Shown: positions 7,652-14,975, counted from the first letter of the stretch. The stretch is 33,818 nt of DNA from JAVBPE01 sp031549865 (GCA_031549865.1 JAVBPE010000013.1:1-33818); one strand, 5' to 3'. Numbers and translations: made by a program. Notes: a model not told the origin generated them from the letters alone.

Positions 7652-8476
7652 TTAAATATTATTAATTGTCTTTGCTATGTCATCATTTATTAGAATGGAT
7701 TGTTTAACAATTTCTTTAGGTACTTCCTGGTATCCCATATCTATACAAACATAAACTGCGTTTTGATTTTCATATGTCATCTTCATAAAAGGATACTTAA
7801 TCCAAACTGGAGTTGAATAACCTACACCTAATTCTAAAAACAGTATTTTCTTTTTTCTGTTTTCATTAATAAATTTAATATAATTATTTTGTGCTTTGTG
7901 CCAACCGTCATCTTCTACAAATGTATCATCACATCTTAAATTGGTCGTCATAACTGCTCCACATTTTGGACATTTTGGTATTAGCGAACTTGGAATCTTA
8001 TTATTTTCTTGGTTATTTACCATTGATAAAACTAGTTCTTTATTATCGTATGTCTTTTTATGACAAGGTTTTGAGCACTGAAAAAGTCCATAATCTCCTT
8101 GCATATAAAATAATTTGTTTTTATCAAAACTAGCTTTTTGAAATTGATGATCGACATTGGTTGTAATAACAAAGTAGTTTTTATCTTTTACTATGTTTAG
8201 GAGTTTTGTGTATAAAGTCTTTGCTTCTGTTTTGTAGCGATTTAAGTAAATCATTTTAGACCAATAGCCCCATTTATCTTCTTCACTATCAAACCAGTGA
8301 AAACCAGCCGAATACATATCTTTATAGCCATAGTTATCATACATGTATTTGAAGTTATCCATAAATGTTTTACCACCATATTCAAAGTCAGCGGCAGTTG
8401 ATAATCCTGATCCAGCACCTATGACTATAGCTTCACATTCATTAATAAGTTTCTTTAATTGTTCTACCATAGACAT
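7652..8476 (-). CDS. Class M sirtuin (SirTM-type protein ADP-ribosyltransferase)
   Basis: 274 residues from ATG 8476. The NAD-binding motif is GAGSGLS at 20-26, followed by FMDNF...YGYKDMYSAGFHWF, and TNVDHQ is at 106-111. The usual sirtuin catalytic His-Gly is QGDYG here (Q126), as in SirTM enzymes, which ADP-ribosylate proteins rather than deacetylate. Four zinc cysteines are C134, C138, C169 and C172. It overlaps the macrodomain gene by 35 bases. In staphylococci and streptococci SirTM is paired with a macrodomain eraser and a lipoylated GcvH-L target; the macrodomain partner is present here but no GcvH-L or lipoate ligase is in the window. AAGAGGGG 6 bases upstream favours this start; ATGs at 8479 and 8470 are possible. 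Confidence 0.9.
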   Translation of the reverse strand: MSMVEQLKKLINECEAIVIGAGSGLSTAADFEYGGKTFMDNFKYMYDNYGYKDMYSAGFHWFDSEEDKWGYWSKMIYLNRYKTEAKTLYTKLLNIVKDKNYFVITTNVDHQFQKASFDKNKLFYMQGDYGLFQCSKPCHKKTYDNKELVLSMVNNQENNKIPSSLIPKCPKCGAVMTTNLRCDDTFVEDDGWHKAQNNYIKFINENRKKKILFLELGVGYSTPVWIKYPFMKMTYENQNAVYVCIDMGYQEVPKEIVKQSILINDDIAKTINNI

Positions 8477-9206
8477 CATAATCCCCTCTTGAAAACACAT
8501 TAAATATTACACGATTAATAGATGTGTTCTTATTTTTATCTAAATATTCTTTTACAGTTCTTACTGCAACTATTGAAGCTAGTTCTATGGGATATCCATA
8601 TACTCCAGTTGATAGGCTACAAAATACTATATTTTTTAGTTTCATTTCTTCTGCTTTTTTAAGACATGATAAATAGCAGTTTTTTAAATCTTCTTCATTT
8701 GCCTTTGTTGGTTTGTACGATACTTTAGGACCTACGGTATGAAATATGTATTTAGATGGAAGATTGTATCCATCGGTTACTTTGCATTTTCCATTTTTCT
8801 CATCATGTCCTTGCTTGTCCATTATATTCATTAAATCTCTTCTTACTTGTAAACCTGCATAAGAATGAATTGCATTATCTATACATGAATGTAGAGGTTG
8901 AAAACAACCTAGCATTTTTTCATTACAAGCATTAACTATCGCATCAGCTTTTAAAAGTGTTATATCCCCTAGATAAAGGCATACTTTTTCTTGGATACGT
9001 GGTAATGAATTTACATTGACGATTTCTTTTTTAGAATAGTATTCTTGTAGTATTTCATCTTGCATTAAGTAATACTCGTTACTTAAATCATATGGCATTG
9101 TTATATTCATTAAGCCTCTTAAGTTTTTAGTTTCTTCTAAATCTATAAAATTGTTTATGTTGTTGTATTTTTTTAAGTATTCAATACTTTTTTTCAGATT
9201 ACTCAT
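8442..9206 (-). CDS. Zinc-dependent macrodomain protein (ADP-ribosyl hydrolase)
   Basis: 254 residues. After an N-terminal helical region comes a macrodomain with GDIT at about 80-83, IVNACNE at 90-96 and the phosphate loop STGVYGYP. C101, H106 and C108 in CFQPLHSC match the zinc-coordinating insertion of the zinc-macrodomain class linked to SirTM. It would remove ADP-ribose put on by the adjacent sirtuin. The ATG overlaps the stop of the FMN/ferredoxin gene (TAATG), and the 3' end overlaps the sirtuin start, so all three are translationally coupled. Confidence 0.9.
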   Translation of the reverse strand: MSNLKKSIEYLKKYNNINNFIDLEETKNLRGLMNITMPYDLSNEYYLMQDEILQEYYSKKEIVNVNSLPRIQEKVCLYLGDITLLKADAIVNACNEKMLGCFQPLHSCIDNAIHSYAGLQVRRDLMNIMDKQGHDEKNGKCKVTDGYNLPSKYIFHTVGPKVSYKPTKANEEDLKNCYLSCLKKAEEMKLKNIVFCSLSTGVYGYPIELASIVAVRTVKEYLDKNKNTSINRVIFNVFSRGDYDVYGRTIKETY

Positions 9207-9808
9207 TATCTAACCTCTATGGCTTTATTCATACATACATTGTAGCAGTTACCACAGTGTAAGCAATTTTCTTGAATTATTTTATATGGGTTACCTTTAA
9301 CGATACACTTTTGAGGACATATATTTATACACTTTCCACATGAACTGCAATTATTATTAATAGAGTATCCACTCTTATTTAATTCACTTTTACCTATTGT
9401 AAATTGACTTCTATAAATAGGTCTTTGACTCAAATCAAAATACTCACCTGTCGCATTTTCAATACTAAAGACTTCTAGTGCACTCATTGATATTTCTGTT
9501 GGATAAATAGTTTTCATATATTGGTTTTTCTCAAATATTTCTACTAATAAATCTCTACTTTCAGGCTTTATAGTTCCTTTTAAAGATATTGCAATATTAT
9601 TCTTTGTTGCAGATAACGATATATATTTTTGGTTGATTAGTTCTTTATAAAAGTTTTTACCTTTAGCAGTTAAAAAGTATATTGTATCATTTTTTGATAG
9701 CATAATATCGATTACTCTTGTACTTGGTTTATTATCAAAATCAACTGTTGCGATTACTGAAGAATGTATTTCATTACATAATATATCTAGTATTTCTTTG
9801 GTTTCCAT
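9206..9808 (-). CDS. FMN-binding (PNPOx-like) domain fused to a 2[4Fe-4S] ferredoxin
   Basis: 200 residues. Residues 1-130 resemble the pyridoxamine-phosphate-oxidase-like split-barrel flavin domain (SSVIATVDFDNKPSTRV). Residues 154-164 (CSSCGKCINIC) and 182-192 (CLHCGNCYNVC) are two classical [4Fe-4S] cluster motifs. It should be a small electron-transfer or flavin reductase protein. The gene leads the macrodomain-sirtuin unit with a 1-base stop/start overlap, which ties a redox protein to the ADP-ribosylation pair. A good SD (GGAGG) precedes the ATG. A terminator sits just upstream, so either a promoter in the 9809-9836 gap or read-through must drive it. Confidence 0.85.
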   Translation of the reverse strand: METKEILDILCNEIHSSVIATVDFDNKPSTRVIDIMLSKNDTIYFLTAKGKNFYKELINQKYISLSATKNNIAISLKGTIKPESRDLLVEIFEKNQYMKTIYPTEISMSALEVFSIENATGEYFDLSQRPIYRSQFTIGKSELNKSGYSINNNCSSCGKCINICPQKCIVKGNPYKIIQENCLHCGNCYNVCMNKAIEVR

Positions 9809-9836
9809 TATAATTCCTCCAATTATGTAAAAGTAA

Positions 9837-9876
9837 AAAAGTCACAATCAAACTTACTATGATTTATGTGACTTTT
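9837..9876 (-). terminator. Terminator between the two FMN-protein genes
   Basis: A 10-bp stem (AAAAGTCACA / TGTGACTTTT) with a 20-base loop, followed on the minus strand by TTTACTTTT. It starts 7 bases after the stop of the upstream FMN protein gene. Partial read-through would set a lower level for the sirtuin unit. Confidence 0.75.
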
Positions 9877-9883
9877 AAAGCTA

Positions 9884-10294
9884 TTAGAATTCTACTGTTT
9901 TTGGTGCATCTGTAAATGAATAGAATGTAGCTATACCTTTATTTAAGCATAATACTGCACATTTACCATCATTTTCATCATACTTAAATACGTTACGTAA
10001 TTCAGGAACATCATCTAACATTCTTTTTCTTGTATCAACATTATCAACATGTTCTGCTTCTGCCATTACACGAATCCATTGTCCCTTACTCATTGCACAT
10101 ATTTCAATTTTTGGATTTGTAACCATTTGAAGAAATACATCCTTTTGATTACTTGTTTGAATAAATAGTTTTCCATCAATAATATCATAAGATGTGAACG
10201 GTCTTACATGTGGTTGATTATCTTTATCAACCGTTGCTAGATAATATGTACCTGCTTTCTTTAAAAATTCATAAACTTCATTAATTGCTGTCAT
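9884..10294 (-). CDS. Pyridoxamine 5'-phosphate oxidase-family (FMN-binding) protein
   Basis: 136 residues, a single split-barrel domain: AGTYYLATVDKDNQPHVRPF at about 14-33 (the FMN-contacting strand pair), then GKLFIQTSNQKDV and the KGQWIRVMAEAE strand. Proteins of this size are usually flavin-binding reductases, or nitroimidazole-resistance-like proteins, rather than true PdxH. It is divergent from an HxlR-family repressor, an arrangement typical of redox- or electrophile-responsive genes. AAGGAGG lies 8 bases before the ATG. Confidence 0.88.
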   Translation of the reverse strand: MTAINEVYEFLKKAGTYYLATVDKDNQPHVRPFTSYDIIDGKLFIQTSNQKDVFLQMVTNPKIEICAMSKGQWIRVMAEAEHVDNVDTRKRMLDDVPELRNVFKYDENDGKCAVLCLNKGIATFYSFTDAPKTVEF

Positions 10295-10355
10295 TTTTAT
10301 ATTCCTCCTTGACCTACTATTATTATATAATTATGCATATAAAATGAGAAGTACG

Positions 10356-10399
10356 CACTTCAAAGTGGTATAGTATCTTTTAAGAAACTATGATATAAT
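10356..10399. promoter_or_regulatory. Divergent hxlR/FMN-protein control region with palindrome
   Basis: The 12-base palindrome CACTTCAAAGTG lies at 10356-10367. On the + strand an extended -10 (TGATATAAT, hexamer at 10394-10399) serves hxlR, with a weak -35. On the minus strand TTGAAG inside the palindrome followed by TATATG 16 bases on gives a plausible promoter for the FMN protein. HxlR proteins bind inverted repeats between divergent genes, so this palindrome is the likely operator for both. Confidence 0.6.
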
Positions 10400-10424
10400 A
10401 ACTTATTAAAGGAGTGTTATTTAT

Positions 10425-10748
10425 ATGATAGATAAAAATAAATTACCAGCATGTCCAGTAGAGACTACACTATTACTTATTTCTGATAAATGGAGAATAT
10501 TAATTATTAGAGATTTATTAAATGGTACAATGCGTTTTAGTGAACTTAAAAGATCATTAGAGCCTATTACTCAAAAAATGCTTACTCAAAGCCTAAGAGA
10601 TATGGAAGAAAATGGTTTAGTTATTAGAACTGTTTATCCTGTTGTCCCACCTAAAGTTGAATATAGTTTAACTGAACTAGGTAAATCACTAAAAACAGTA
10701 ATTGATTCGATGTGGGATTTCGGAATTGATTATAAAAAAAGTAAATAA
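10425..10748 (+). CDS. HxlR-family winged-helix regulator
   Basis: 107 residues, full length for HxlR. CPVETTLLLISDKWRILIIR at 10-29 is the family signature, with the conserved cysteine C10 that in YodB/HypR/QorR-type members senses quinones, disulfide stress or aldehydes. MRFSELKRSLEPITQKMLTQ forms the HTH and YSLTELG the wing. AAAGGAG precedes the ATG. It is the only + strand gene in the island. It most likely represses itself and the divergent FMN-protein gene. Confidence 0.93.
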   Translation: MIDKNKLPACPVETTLLLISDKWRILIIRDLLNGTMRFSELKRSLEPITQKMLTQSLRDMEENGLVIRTVYPVVPPKVEYSLTELGKSLKTVIDSMWDFGIDYKKSK

Positions 10749-10757
10749 ATTTTAAAT

Positions 10758-10803
10758 AAAAAGTGGCAAAAACGGAAATATCCGCTTTGTTAAGCCACTT
10801 TTT
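10758..10803. terminator. Terminator shared by hxlR (+) and rlmD remnant C (-)
   Basis: The stem AAAAAGTGGC / GCCACTTTTT (10 bp) encloses an inner CGGA/TCCG hairpin. It starts 10 bases after the hxlR stop and has a short U-run on both strands. It matches the hairpins at 7462 and 15062. Confidence 0.8.
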
Positions 10804-10814
10804 CGGTAGGATTT

Positions 10815-10862
10815 TTACTTTTTTAGTTCTAGTAAACAGACTGTCTCAACATGTGAGTACGT
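10815..10862 (-). pseudogene. rlmD 3'-end remnant, copy C
   Basis: Minus strand reads TYSHVETVCLLELKK then TAA. From CATGTTGAGACAG to beyond the stop it is identical to copy D for over 40 bases. The upstream side stays open for about 12 more codons (...LKYVIIR), which could be extra old rlmD or element sequence. The terminator follows 11 bases after the stop. Confidence 0.8.
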
Positions 10863-10868
10863 TCTAAT

Positions 10869-10938
10869 AATAACATATTTTAAATAAGTGGTTACTTATG
10901 CTAAAAACATATCATTTTATATGTTTGCAGACTAATCC
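10869..10938. repeat. Repeat R3, copy 2 (end of block II)
   Basis: Aligned partner of 364-433, at the same distance and orientation relative to an rlmD scar. The remaining bases up to 11040 are AT-rich and contain a perfect 12-base palindrome GTTCAATTGAAC (11000-11011) downstream of the Fic gene. No gene is seen in 10863-11040. Confidence 0.6.
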
Positions 10939-11040
10939 ATATATGAGACTATTAACAAAAACATATCTTCATATATTTTCTTATTTATTAATCATATTGG
11001 TTCAATTGAACTGGTTGATATATTTATAAGCCAGCACTTG

Positions 11041-12096
11041 TTACCATTCTTTTATTAGTTCATATAAATAAGAATTTTTATATATTTTTTCTTTCCCAAT
11101 ATTTTCAGAAATAAGAATCCCGGCTTCTTCAAGTTCATGTAAATATTTAGAAGCTGTATTTCTTGAGATGCTTAAATATTCCCTAAAGTATTCATTTTTA
11201 GTATAGAAATCATAAAATAAATATTTGACTAAATCAGCAGAATATATTTTAGGGCATTTCTCTTTTATTAAGTCCGTACAAAGTGCCATTAATTGATTAA
11301 AACGCATTATAAAAGAAATAGTAAATTCAGACATTTTTTCCACACCATTTATCATATATAGTAAATAATCTTTTATATAATAATTATCATCTCTCATGTT
11401 TTGCAGACATGTATAGTATTCTTGTTTTGTTGAATTAATATATTTTGATAAATATAAAATCGGAAGAGATAATTTTTTTTGAAGTACTAAATATAAAATA
11501 TTTAGCATTCTACCTGTTCTACCATTGCCATCATGAAATGGATGAATTGATTCAAATTGATAATGAACCATTGCCATTTTAATTATTGGATCAGTATCCT
11601 CTAGTTCTCTATAATTAATATAATTCTCTAAATTAGAAAGATAATTTCTTATTGTTACTTCATCTTGTGGTGGTGTATGTAATACTTCCTTTGTTTTAGT
11701 ATTATGGATCACCGTACCAGGAACTTTTCTAATACCTCCAACATTAGGTTCTATAATATGATGAATATCTTCAATCATTTTTGTGGAGATAAAACCATTT
11801 TCTTTTATAAAAGAGTATCCTGATAAAATAGCTTGACGATAATTTACAACTTCCTTGGATGCATTATTATTTTGATTTAAAGTTATTTCTTTAAAAATTT
11901 CATCAAATGTCGTAACGATGTTTTCTATCTCACTTGATTCTTTAGCTTCACCTAAAATAATTGCATTAAGTATAATACTAGGATTTGGCATTATATTAAT
12001 TAATCCGTTTAATTCTCCAATTTTGTTATTTGCCTTGTTTAATGTCTTTAAAATATCTATATCATTATAATCGTATTCAAATGGTAAATTGCGCAC
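11041..12096 (-). CDS. Fic-domain AMP-transferase with C-terminal winged helix
   Basis: 351 residues from GTG 12096. The active-site motif HPFHDGNGRTGR is complete at 185-196. An N-terminal inhibitory motif SSEIEN (54-59) fits (S/T)xxxE(G/N), marking a class II, auto-inhibited Fic protein. A C-terminal winged helix (EYLSISRNTASKYLHELEEAGIL) suggests DNA binding and self-control. It should AMPylate a protein hydroxyl; the target is unknown. The longer ATG frame to 12153 lacks a ribosome site and overlaps the promoter -35, whereas GTG follows AGAGGTGAT. The C-terminal wHTH resembles that of Fic/DOC proteins common in gut anaerobes. Confidence 0.9.
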   Translation of the reverse strand: MRNLPFEYDYNDIDILKTLNKANNKIGELNGLINIMPNPSIILNAIILGEAKESSEIENIVTTFDEIFKEITLNQNNNASKEVVNYRQAILSGYSFIKENGFISTKMIEDIHHIIEPNVGGIRKVPGTVIHNTKTKEVLHTPPQDEVTIRNYLSNLENYINYRELEDTDPIIKMAMVHYQFESIHPFHDGNGRTGRMLNILYLVLQKKLSLPILYLSKYINSTKQEYYTCLQNMRDDNYYIKDYLLYMINGVEKMSEFTISFIMRFNQLMALCTDLIKEKCPKIYSADLVKYLFYDFYTKNEYFREYLSISRNTASKYLHELEEAGILISENIGKEKIYKNSYLYELIKEW

Positions 12097-12108
12097 GATA
12101 TCACCTCT

Positions 12109-12158
12109 TGCACAAATTTTATCATTTTTTGCGCTCGTGGTCAATACATGCACAAATT
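12109..12158 (-). promoter_or_regulatory. Fic promoter flanked by a 10-base direct repeat
   Basis: Minus strand: -35 TTGACC (12139-12144), a 17-base spacer, and -10 TAAAAT (12116-12121). TGCACAAATT occurs at 12109-12118, over the start point and part of the -10, and again at 12149-12158, just upstream of the -35. The repeats are 40 bases apart, close to four helical turns, on the same face of the DNA. The Fic protein's own wHTH is a candidate ligand. Confidence 0.65.
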
Positions 12159-12258
12159 AATTAATAAACTAAAAGTGAAAATTCAATTATTTATCTTACC
12201 TATTTAAAGTTTAAAAGAGCGAACGATTATAAAAAAATGAAATAATTAATATTGGATT

Positions 12259-13872
12259 TCAATCTTTTTTATTGTTATAATACTTCATCTTTTCACTAGA
12301 ATAATTCTCTATTTTTCCAGTTGGTAATATAAGCATTCTAGTTATTCCTATTGCTTCTACAAACTCCATGTTATGACTTACTACCATTATTGTTCCATTA
12401 AAGTTCTTAAAGTTTTTGGCAATCATTTTTTGTGTTTCTGGATCTAGATGGTTTGTTGGTTCATCTAAAAATAAAAAATTAGGCTTTTGCAATAATATTT
12501 TACAAAGTGATAATCTTGCCTTTTCACCTGGAGATAATAATCCTACTTTTTTAAATACATCATCCCCATAAAATAAAAAATTACTTAACATTGATCTTAA
12601 TTCTCTATGAGAATATTCAGGATAATCAATATTATCAATTAAATTCTTTTTCATATTTAATAATTCTAATTCTTGTGCATAATATGAAAAATCTGTTTTT
12701 TCATTCATAAAAATCTTACCGGAATTTGGATTTAGTTTGCCCATTATTAATTTTAATAATGTAGATTTACCCATTCCGTTTTCTCCTACTATTAAAAATC
12801 TTTCATCTTTATTAATCTCAAATGATAAATTTTCATATAGATAATCATTATTAGGATAATGAAAACTTAAATTCATTACCTCTAAAGGTATTCTAGCACC
12901 TTCAAATCTAGGTGATAAATTCATATTAATATATTTAATTTTCTTTTCATGAGTCTCTAACTCAGCTATTTTCTTTTCTAATCTTTCGGCACGCTCCAGC
13001 CCAACTCTTTTCAAGTGATGATTAGTTCTACTTGCTTGTTGAGCTTTTAATACAAAGCTTGACAGTTCTTTGATTTCTTTTTCTTTTAGTGTTATTTGTT
13101 TTTCTCTTGATTCTTTTAATTCATCATATCTTTTAAGATAATTATTATAATCACCCTCAAATACATATATCTTATGAGTGCTTTTATTTAAGTACATTAC
13201 TTTATTAACAATTTTATTTATAAAATCTACATCATGGCTAATAAGTAAAACCATTCCTTTATAATTCTTTAAATAATTACAAATAAAATCTTTTGTTTCA
13301 TAATCTAAGTGATTTGTTGGTTCATCAAGTAATAATATATCTGATTTAGAATATAAGATTCTTGCGAATGCTATTTTTGATTTTTGACCACCCGACAATT
13401 CACTCATTTTTTGAGTTAACATTTCTGGTTTTATTTTCATTTGTTCAATAATATTATCTAAAATCGTCTTAGAATCATAATAGTCTAAAGCATCTAATTT
13501 ATCTTGGACTAATACTACTTTTCTCAATAAATTATCTTGTTCCTCTATTGAGCAGATGGCTAATGCTTCATATAGATTACTTAATTCTTCCTCAAGCTCT
13601 TTTATGGGTCTTACTTCTGATAAATAATCTAAAACTATTATATTTTCATCATCAATAATAATTTCTTGTGGTAAATAAGCAATATTAGCTTTTTCTATAT
13701 CGATATAACCACTATCAAGATATTCTTCTTTTAAAATAATTTTAAATAGAGTTGTTTTTCCAGCTCCATTTACACCAACAAGTGCTGTCTTATCATATTT
13801 GCTGATTTGAAATTCAGCATTGTCATATATAACTTCCGTACCAAAAGATAAACTCATGTTTATCCCTTTCAT
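12259..13872 (-). CDS. ABC-F family ribosome-associated ATPase
   Basis: 537 residues with two ABC domains and no membrane segment. Walker A motifs are GVNGAGKT (33-40) and, in the second half, GENGMGKS. Signatures are LSGGQKSK and LSPGEKAR. Both halves have the Walker B LDEPTNHLD. The linker carries a long basic helical arm (QQASRTNHHLKRVGLERAER), the P-site tRNA interaction motif region. ABC-F proteins act on stalled ribosomes; some give resistance to macrolides, lincosamides, streptogramins or pleuromutilins, and others (YkpA/YbiT type) are housekeeping. Size and linker fit the latter group, but island location and a leader ORF are features of resistance members. The substrate is undecided. 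The SD is GAGGTAA. Confidence 0.88.
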   Translation of the reverse strand: MKGINMSLSFGTEVIYDNAEFQISKYDKTALVGVNGAGKTTLFKIILKEEYLDSGYIDIEKANIAYLPQEIIIDDENIIVLDYLSEVRPIKELEEELSNLYEALAICSIEEQDNLLRKVVLVQDKLDALDYYDSKTILDNIIEQMKIKPEMLTQKMSELSGGQKSKIAFARILYSKSDILLLDEPTNHLDYETKDFICNYLKNYKGMVLLISHDVDFINKIVNKVMYLNKSTHKIYVFEGDYNNYLKRYDELKESREKQITLKEKEIKELSSFVLKAQQASRTNHHLKRVGLERAERLEKKIAELETHEKKIKYINMNLSPRFEGARIPLEVMNLSFHYPNNDYLYENLSFEINKDERFLIVGENGMGKSTLLKLIMGKLNPNSGKIFMNEKTDFSYYAQELELLNMKKNLIDNIDYPEYSHRELRSMLSNFLFYGDDVFKKVGLLSPGEKARLSLCKILLQKPNFLFLDEPTNHLDPETQKMIAKNFKNFNGTIMVVSHNMEFVEAIGITRMLILPTGKIENYSSEKMKYYNNKKD

Positions 13873-13931
13873 TTTGTTTTACCTCGATTCATATTTAAAT
13901 TTAGTTTTAAAAAGATAAATTTAAAGATAAA

Positions 13932-14015
13932 TCACCAGTAAACATTTGTTGTGAACCCAATGCAAAGATTAGAGTAATTATTCATTTTTTTATTGAAATA
14001 TAGCACATTATTCAT
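13932..14015 (-). CDS. Putative 27-codon leader peptide ahead of the ABC-F gene
   Basis: An ATG at 14015 follows AAAGGGG and encodes MNNVLYFNKKMNNYSNLCIG then seven more residues to TGA at 13932. It lies between a promoter (14043-14072) and the ABC-F start 59 bases further on. After its stop, a pair of TTTAAATTTA/TAAATTTAAA arms could form a hairpin near the ABC-F ribosome site. Short upstream ORFs that sense ribosome stalling control many antibiotic-inducible ABC-F genes. The reading frame is clear, its function inferred. Confidence 0.45.
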   Translation of the reverse strand: MNNVLYFNKKMNNYSNLCIGFTTNVYW

Positions 14016-14042
14016 ATAATTACCCCTTTCTTTTTGTAATTT

Positions 14043-14072
14043 AACATAACATATAAGTGTTTATTTTGTCAA
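14043..14072 (-). promoter_or_regulatory. Promoter for leader ORF and ABC-F gene
   Basis: Minus strand: -35 TTGACA (14067-14072), an 18-base spacer, and -10 TATGTT (14043-14048). The expected start near 14036 gives an untranslated leader of about 160 bases before the ABC-F ATG. Confidence 0.55.
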
Positions 14073-14099
14073 AGCATTTTAACCTGAAAAATCTTACTT

Positions 14100-14549
14100 T
14101 TATTTATTAAGTCTTTTCATATATAAATAATATATCTCTGAAGGCATAGGATAATCATTAATTACGCCAATTAAAGAATATCCTTGTTTTTCGTAGAACT
14201 TTGGTGCACTAGAACTTGTTGTATCTACAAAGCAGATTTGACAATTTTCTTTTATTCCATATTTTTCAAATTCATCTACTAATATACGTCCTATGCCTGT
14301 TCCTCTTGTACTCTTATCAACTACAAGTCCTTCTATTCTAATAGAAGCTGTCATTTTATCTAGTGTTCCAAAAATTCTTCCTATAATACTATCATTATCC
14401 TCTAAAGCAATACTAACTGTATTATCATAATCATCATGATTAGTCTCTTGTTCTGTAAGTTCAAAACCACATTTTTCAGCATAGTACTCATCTAATTGCT
14501 TTACAGCCATTTTTTTGTTTTCTAAATAGTTTACATATTTTATTTTCAT
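14100..14549 (-). CDS. GNAT-family N-acetyltransferase
   Basis: 149 residues from ATG 14549, which has AGGAGG 8 bases upstream (the frame extends to 14567 without better support). The acetyl-CoA motif A is RIEGLVVDKSTRGTGIGRIL, containing the R-G-x-G-x-G/A loop, followed by a C-terminal FYEKQGY as in small-molecule GNATs. The acetyl acceptor is unknown. Expression is probably controlled by the attenuator-like leader directly upstream (14576-14677), which makes a small toxic compound or antibiotic a reasonable, unproven substrate idea. Confidence 0.85.
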   Translation of the reverse strand: MKIKYVNYLENKKMAVKQLDEYYAEKCGFELTEQETNHDDYDNTVSIALEDNDSIIGRIFGTLDKMTASIRIEGLVVDKSTRGTGIGRILVDEFEKYGIKENCQICFVDTTSSSAPKFYEKQGYSLIGVINDYPMPSEIYYLYMKRLNK

Positions 14550-14575
14550 ACTTGTTTCCTCCTGCAAATAAAAAA

Positions 14576-14677
14576 CTCGATTATTATAGTGTTAAACCTA
14601 CAATAACCGAGCTCACTCGACATCTTTATCGACAGACCAAAATTGGGTTCGCGTTACGACGCTCTGTCCTCCGATGT
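14576..14677 (-). promoter_or_regulatory. Riboswitch-like structured leader with antiterminator and terminator
   Basis: Read on the minus strand (RNA 5' to 3'), ACATC (14673-14677) pairs with GATGT (14620-14624). Inside, GACAGA/TCTGTC (14663-14668 with 14631-14636) closes two hairpins: GCGT-CGTA-ACGC (14651-14662) and ACCCAA/TTGGT (14636-14648). Next, CGAG-TGAG-CTCG (14608-14619) competes with the terminator stem CTCGGTTATTGTAG / CTATAATAATCGAG (14576-14611), which ends in TTTTT. A folded domain, an antiterminator and a terminator in series is the layout of a transcriptional riboswitch. I do not recognise the class; no T-box, SAM, purine or guanidine-I core is evident. Confidence 0.6.
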
Positions 14678-14700
14678 TTTATTTGTTTTTTACATTACTT

Positions 14701-14728
14701 ATTTTATCATACAATTTTCTTTTTGCAA
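14701..14728 (-). promoter_or_regulatory. Promoter of the structured leader and GNAT gene
   Basis: Minus strand: -35 TTGCAA (14723-14728), a 16-base spacer, and -10 TAAAAT (14701-14706) with a TG one base upstream. Transcription would start about 17-20 bases before the folded domain. The remaining sequence from 14729 to 14867 is AT-rich without visible features. Confidence 0.6.
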
Positions 14729-14867
14729 TATATAATTATTTAACTTTTTAACTTTTTTTAATTTAAAATTATATTTATGTTTCAATCCGTAAACTTTCAT
14801 TAAATATTTATTCTATTAAATCAATATATATATTTTAATAACTACTTTGAATTCTTACTTTCTTACT

Positions 14868-14975
14868 GTGTAAACATATCTATAAAGTTAATTACGCAGT
14901 GTCCCTATACCTAAATCCTTAGTTTTTTACAAGGTACTTTGATATGTTCTTTATATATTTGCACAGACGAGGTTT
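14868..14975. repeat. Repeat R2, copy 2 (start of block II)
   Basis: Aligned partner of 7271-7376, at the same place relative to a terminator and rlmD scar. Shared words are AACATATCTATA, TTTACAAGGT, TTTGATATGTTC and AGACGAGGTTT. The sequence from here to 15061 shows no gene. Confidence 0.6.

Noticed and set aside
7652..8476. Standard deacetylase sirtuin or defence-type SIR2 NADase
   Set aside because: The catalytic HG is replaced by QG and a macrodomain gene overlaps it, which is diagnostic of the SirTM ADP-ribosyltransferase class.
14552..14743. + strand 63-codon frame opposite the GNAT leader
   Set aside because: It is the antisense of the structured leader, whose stems explain the sequence better. 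No ribosome site is present.
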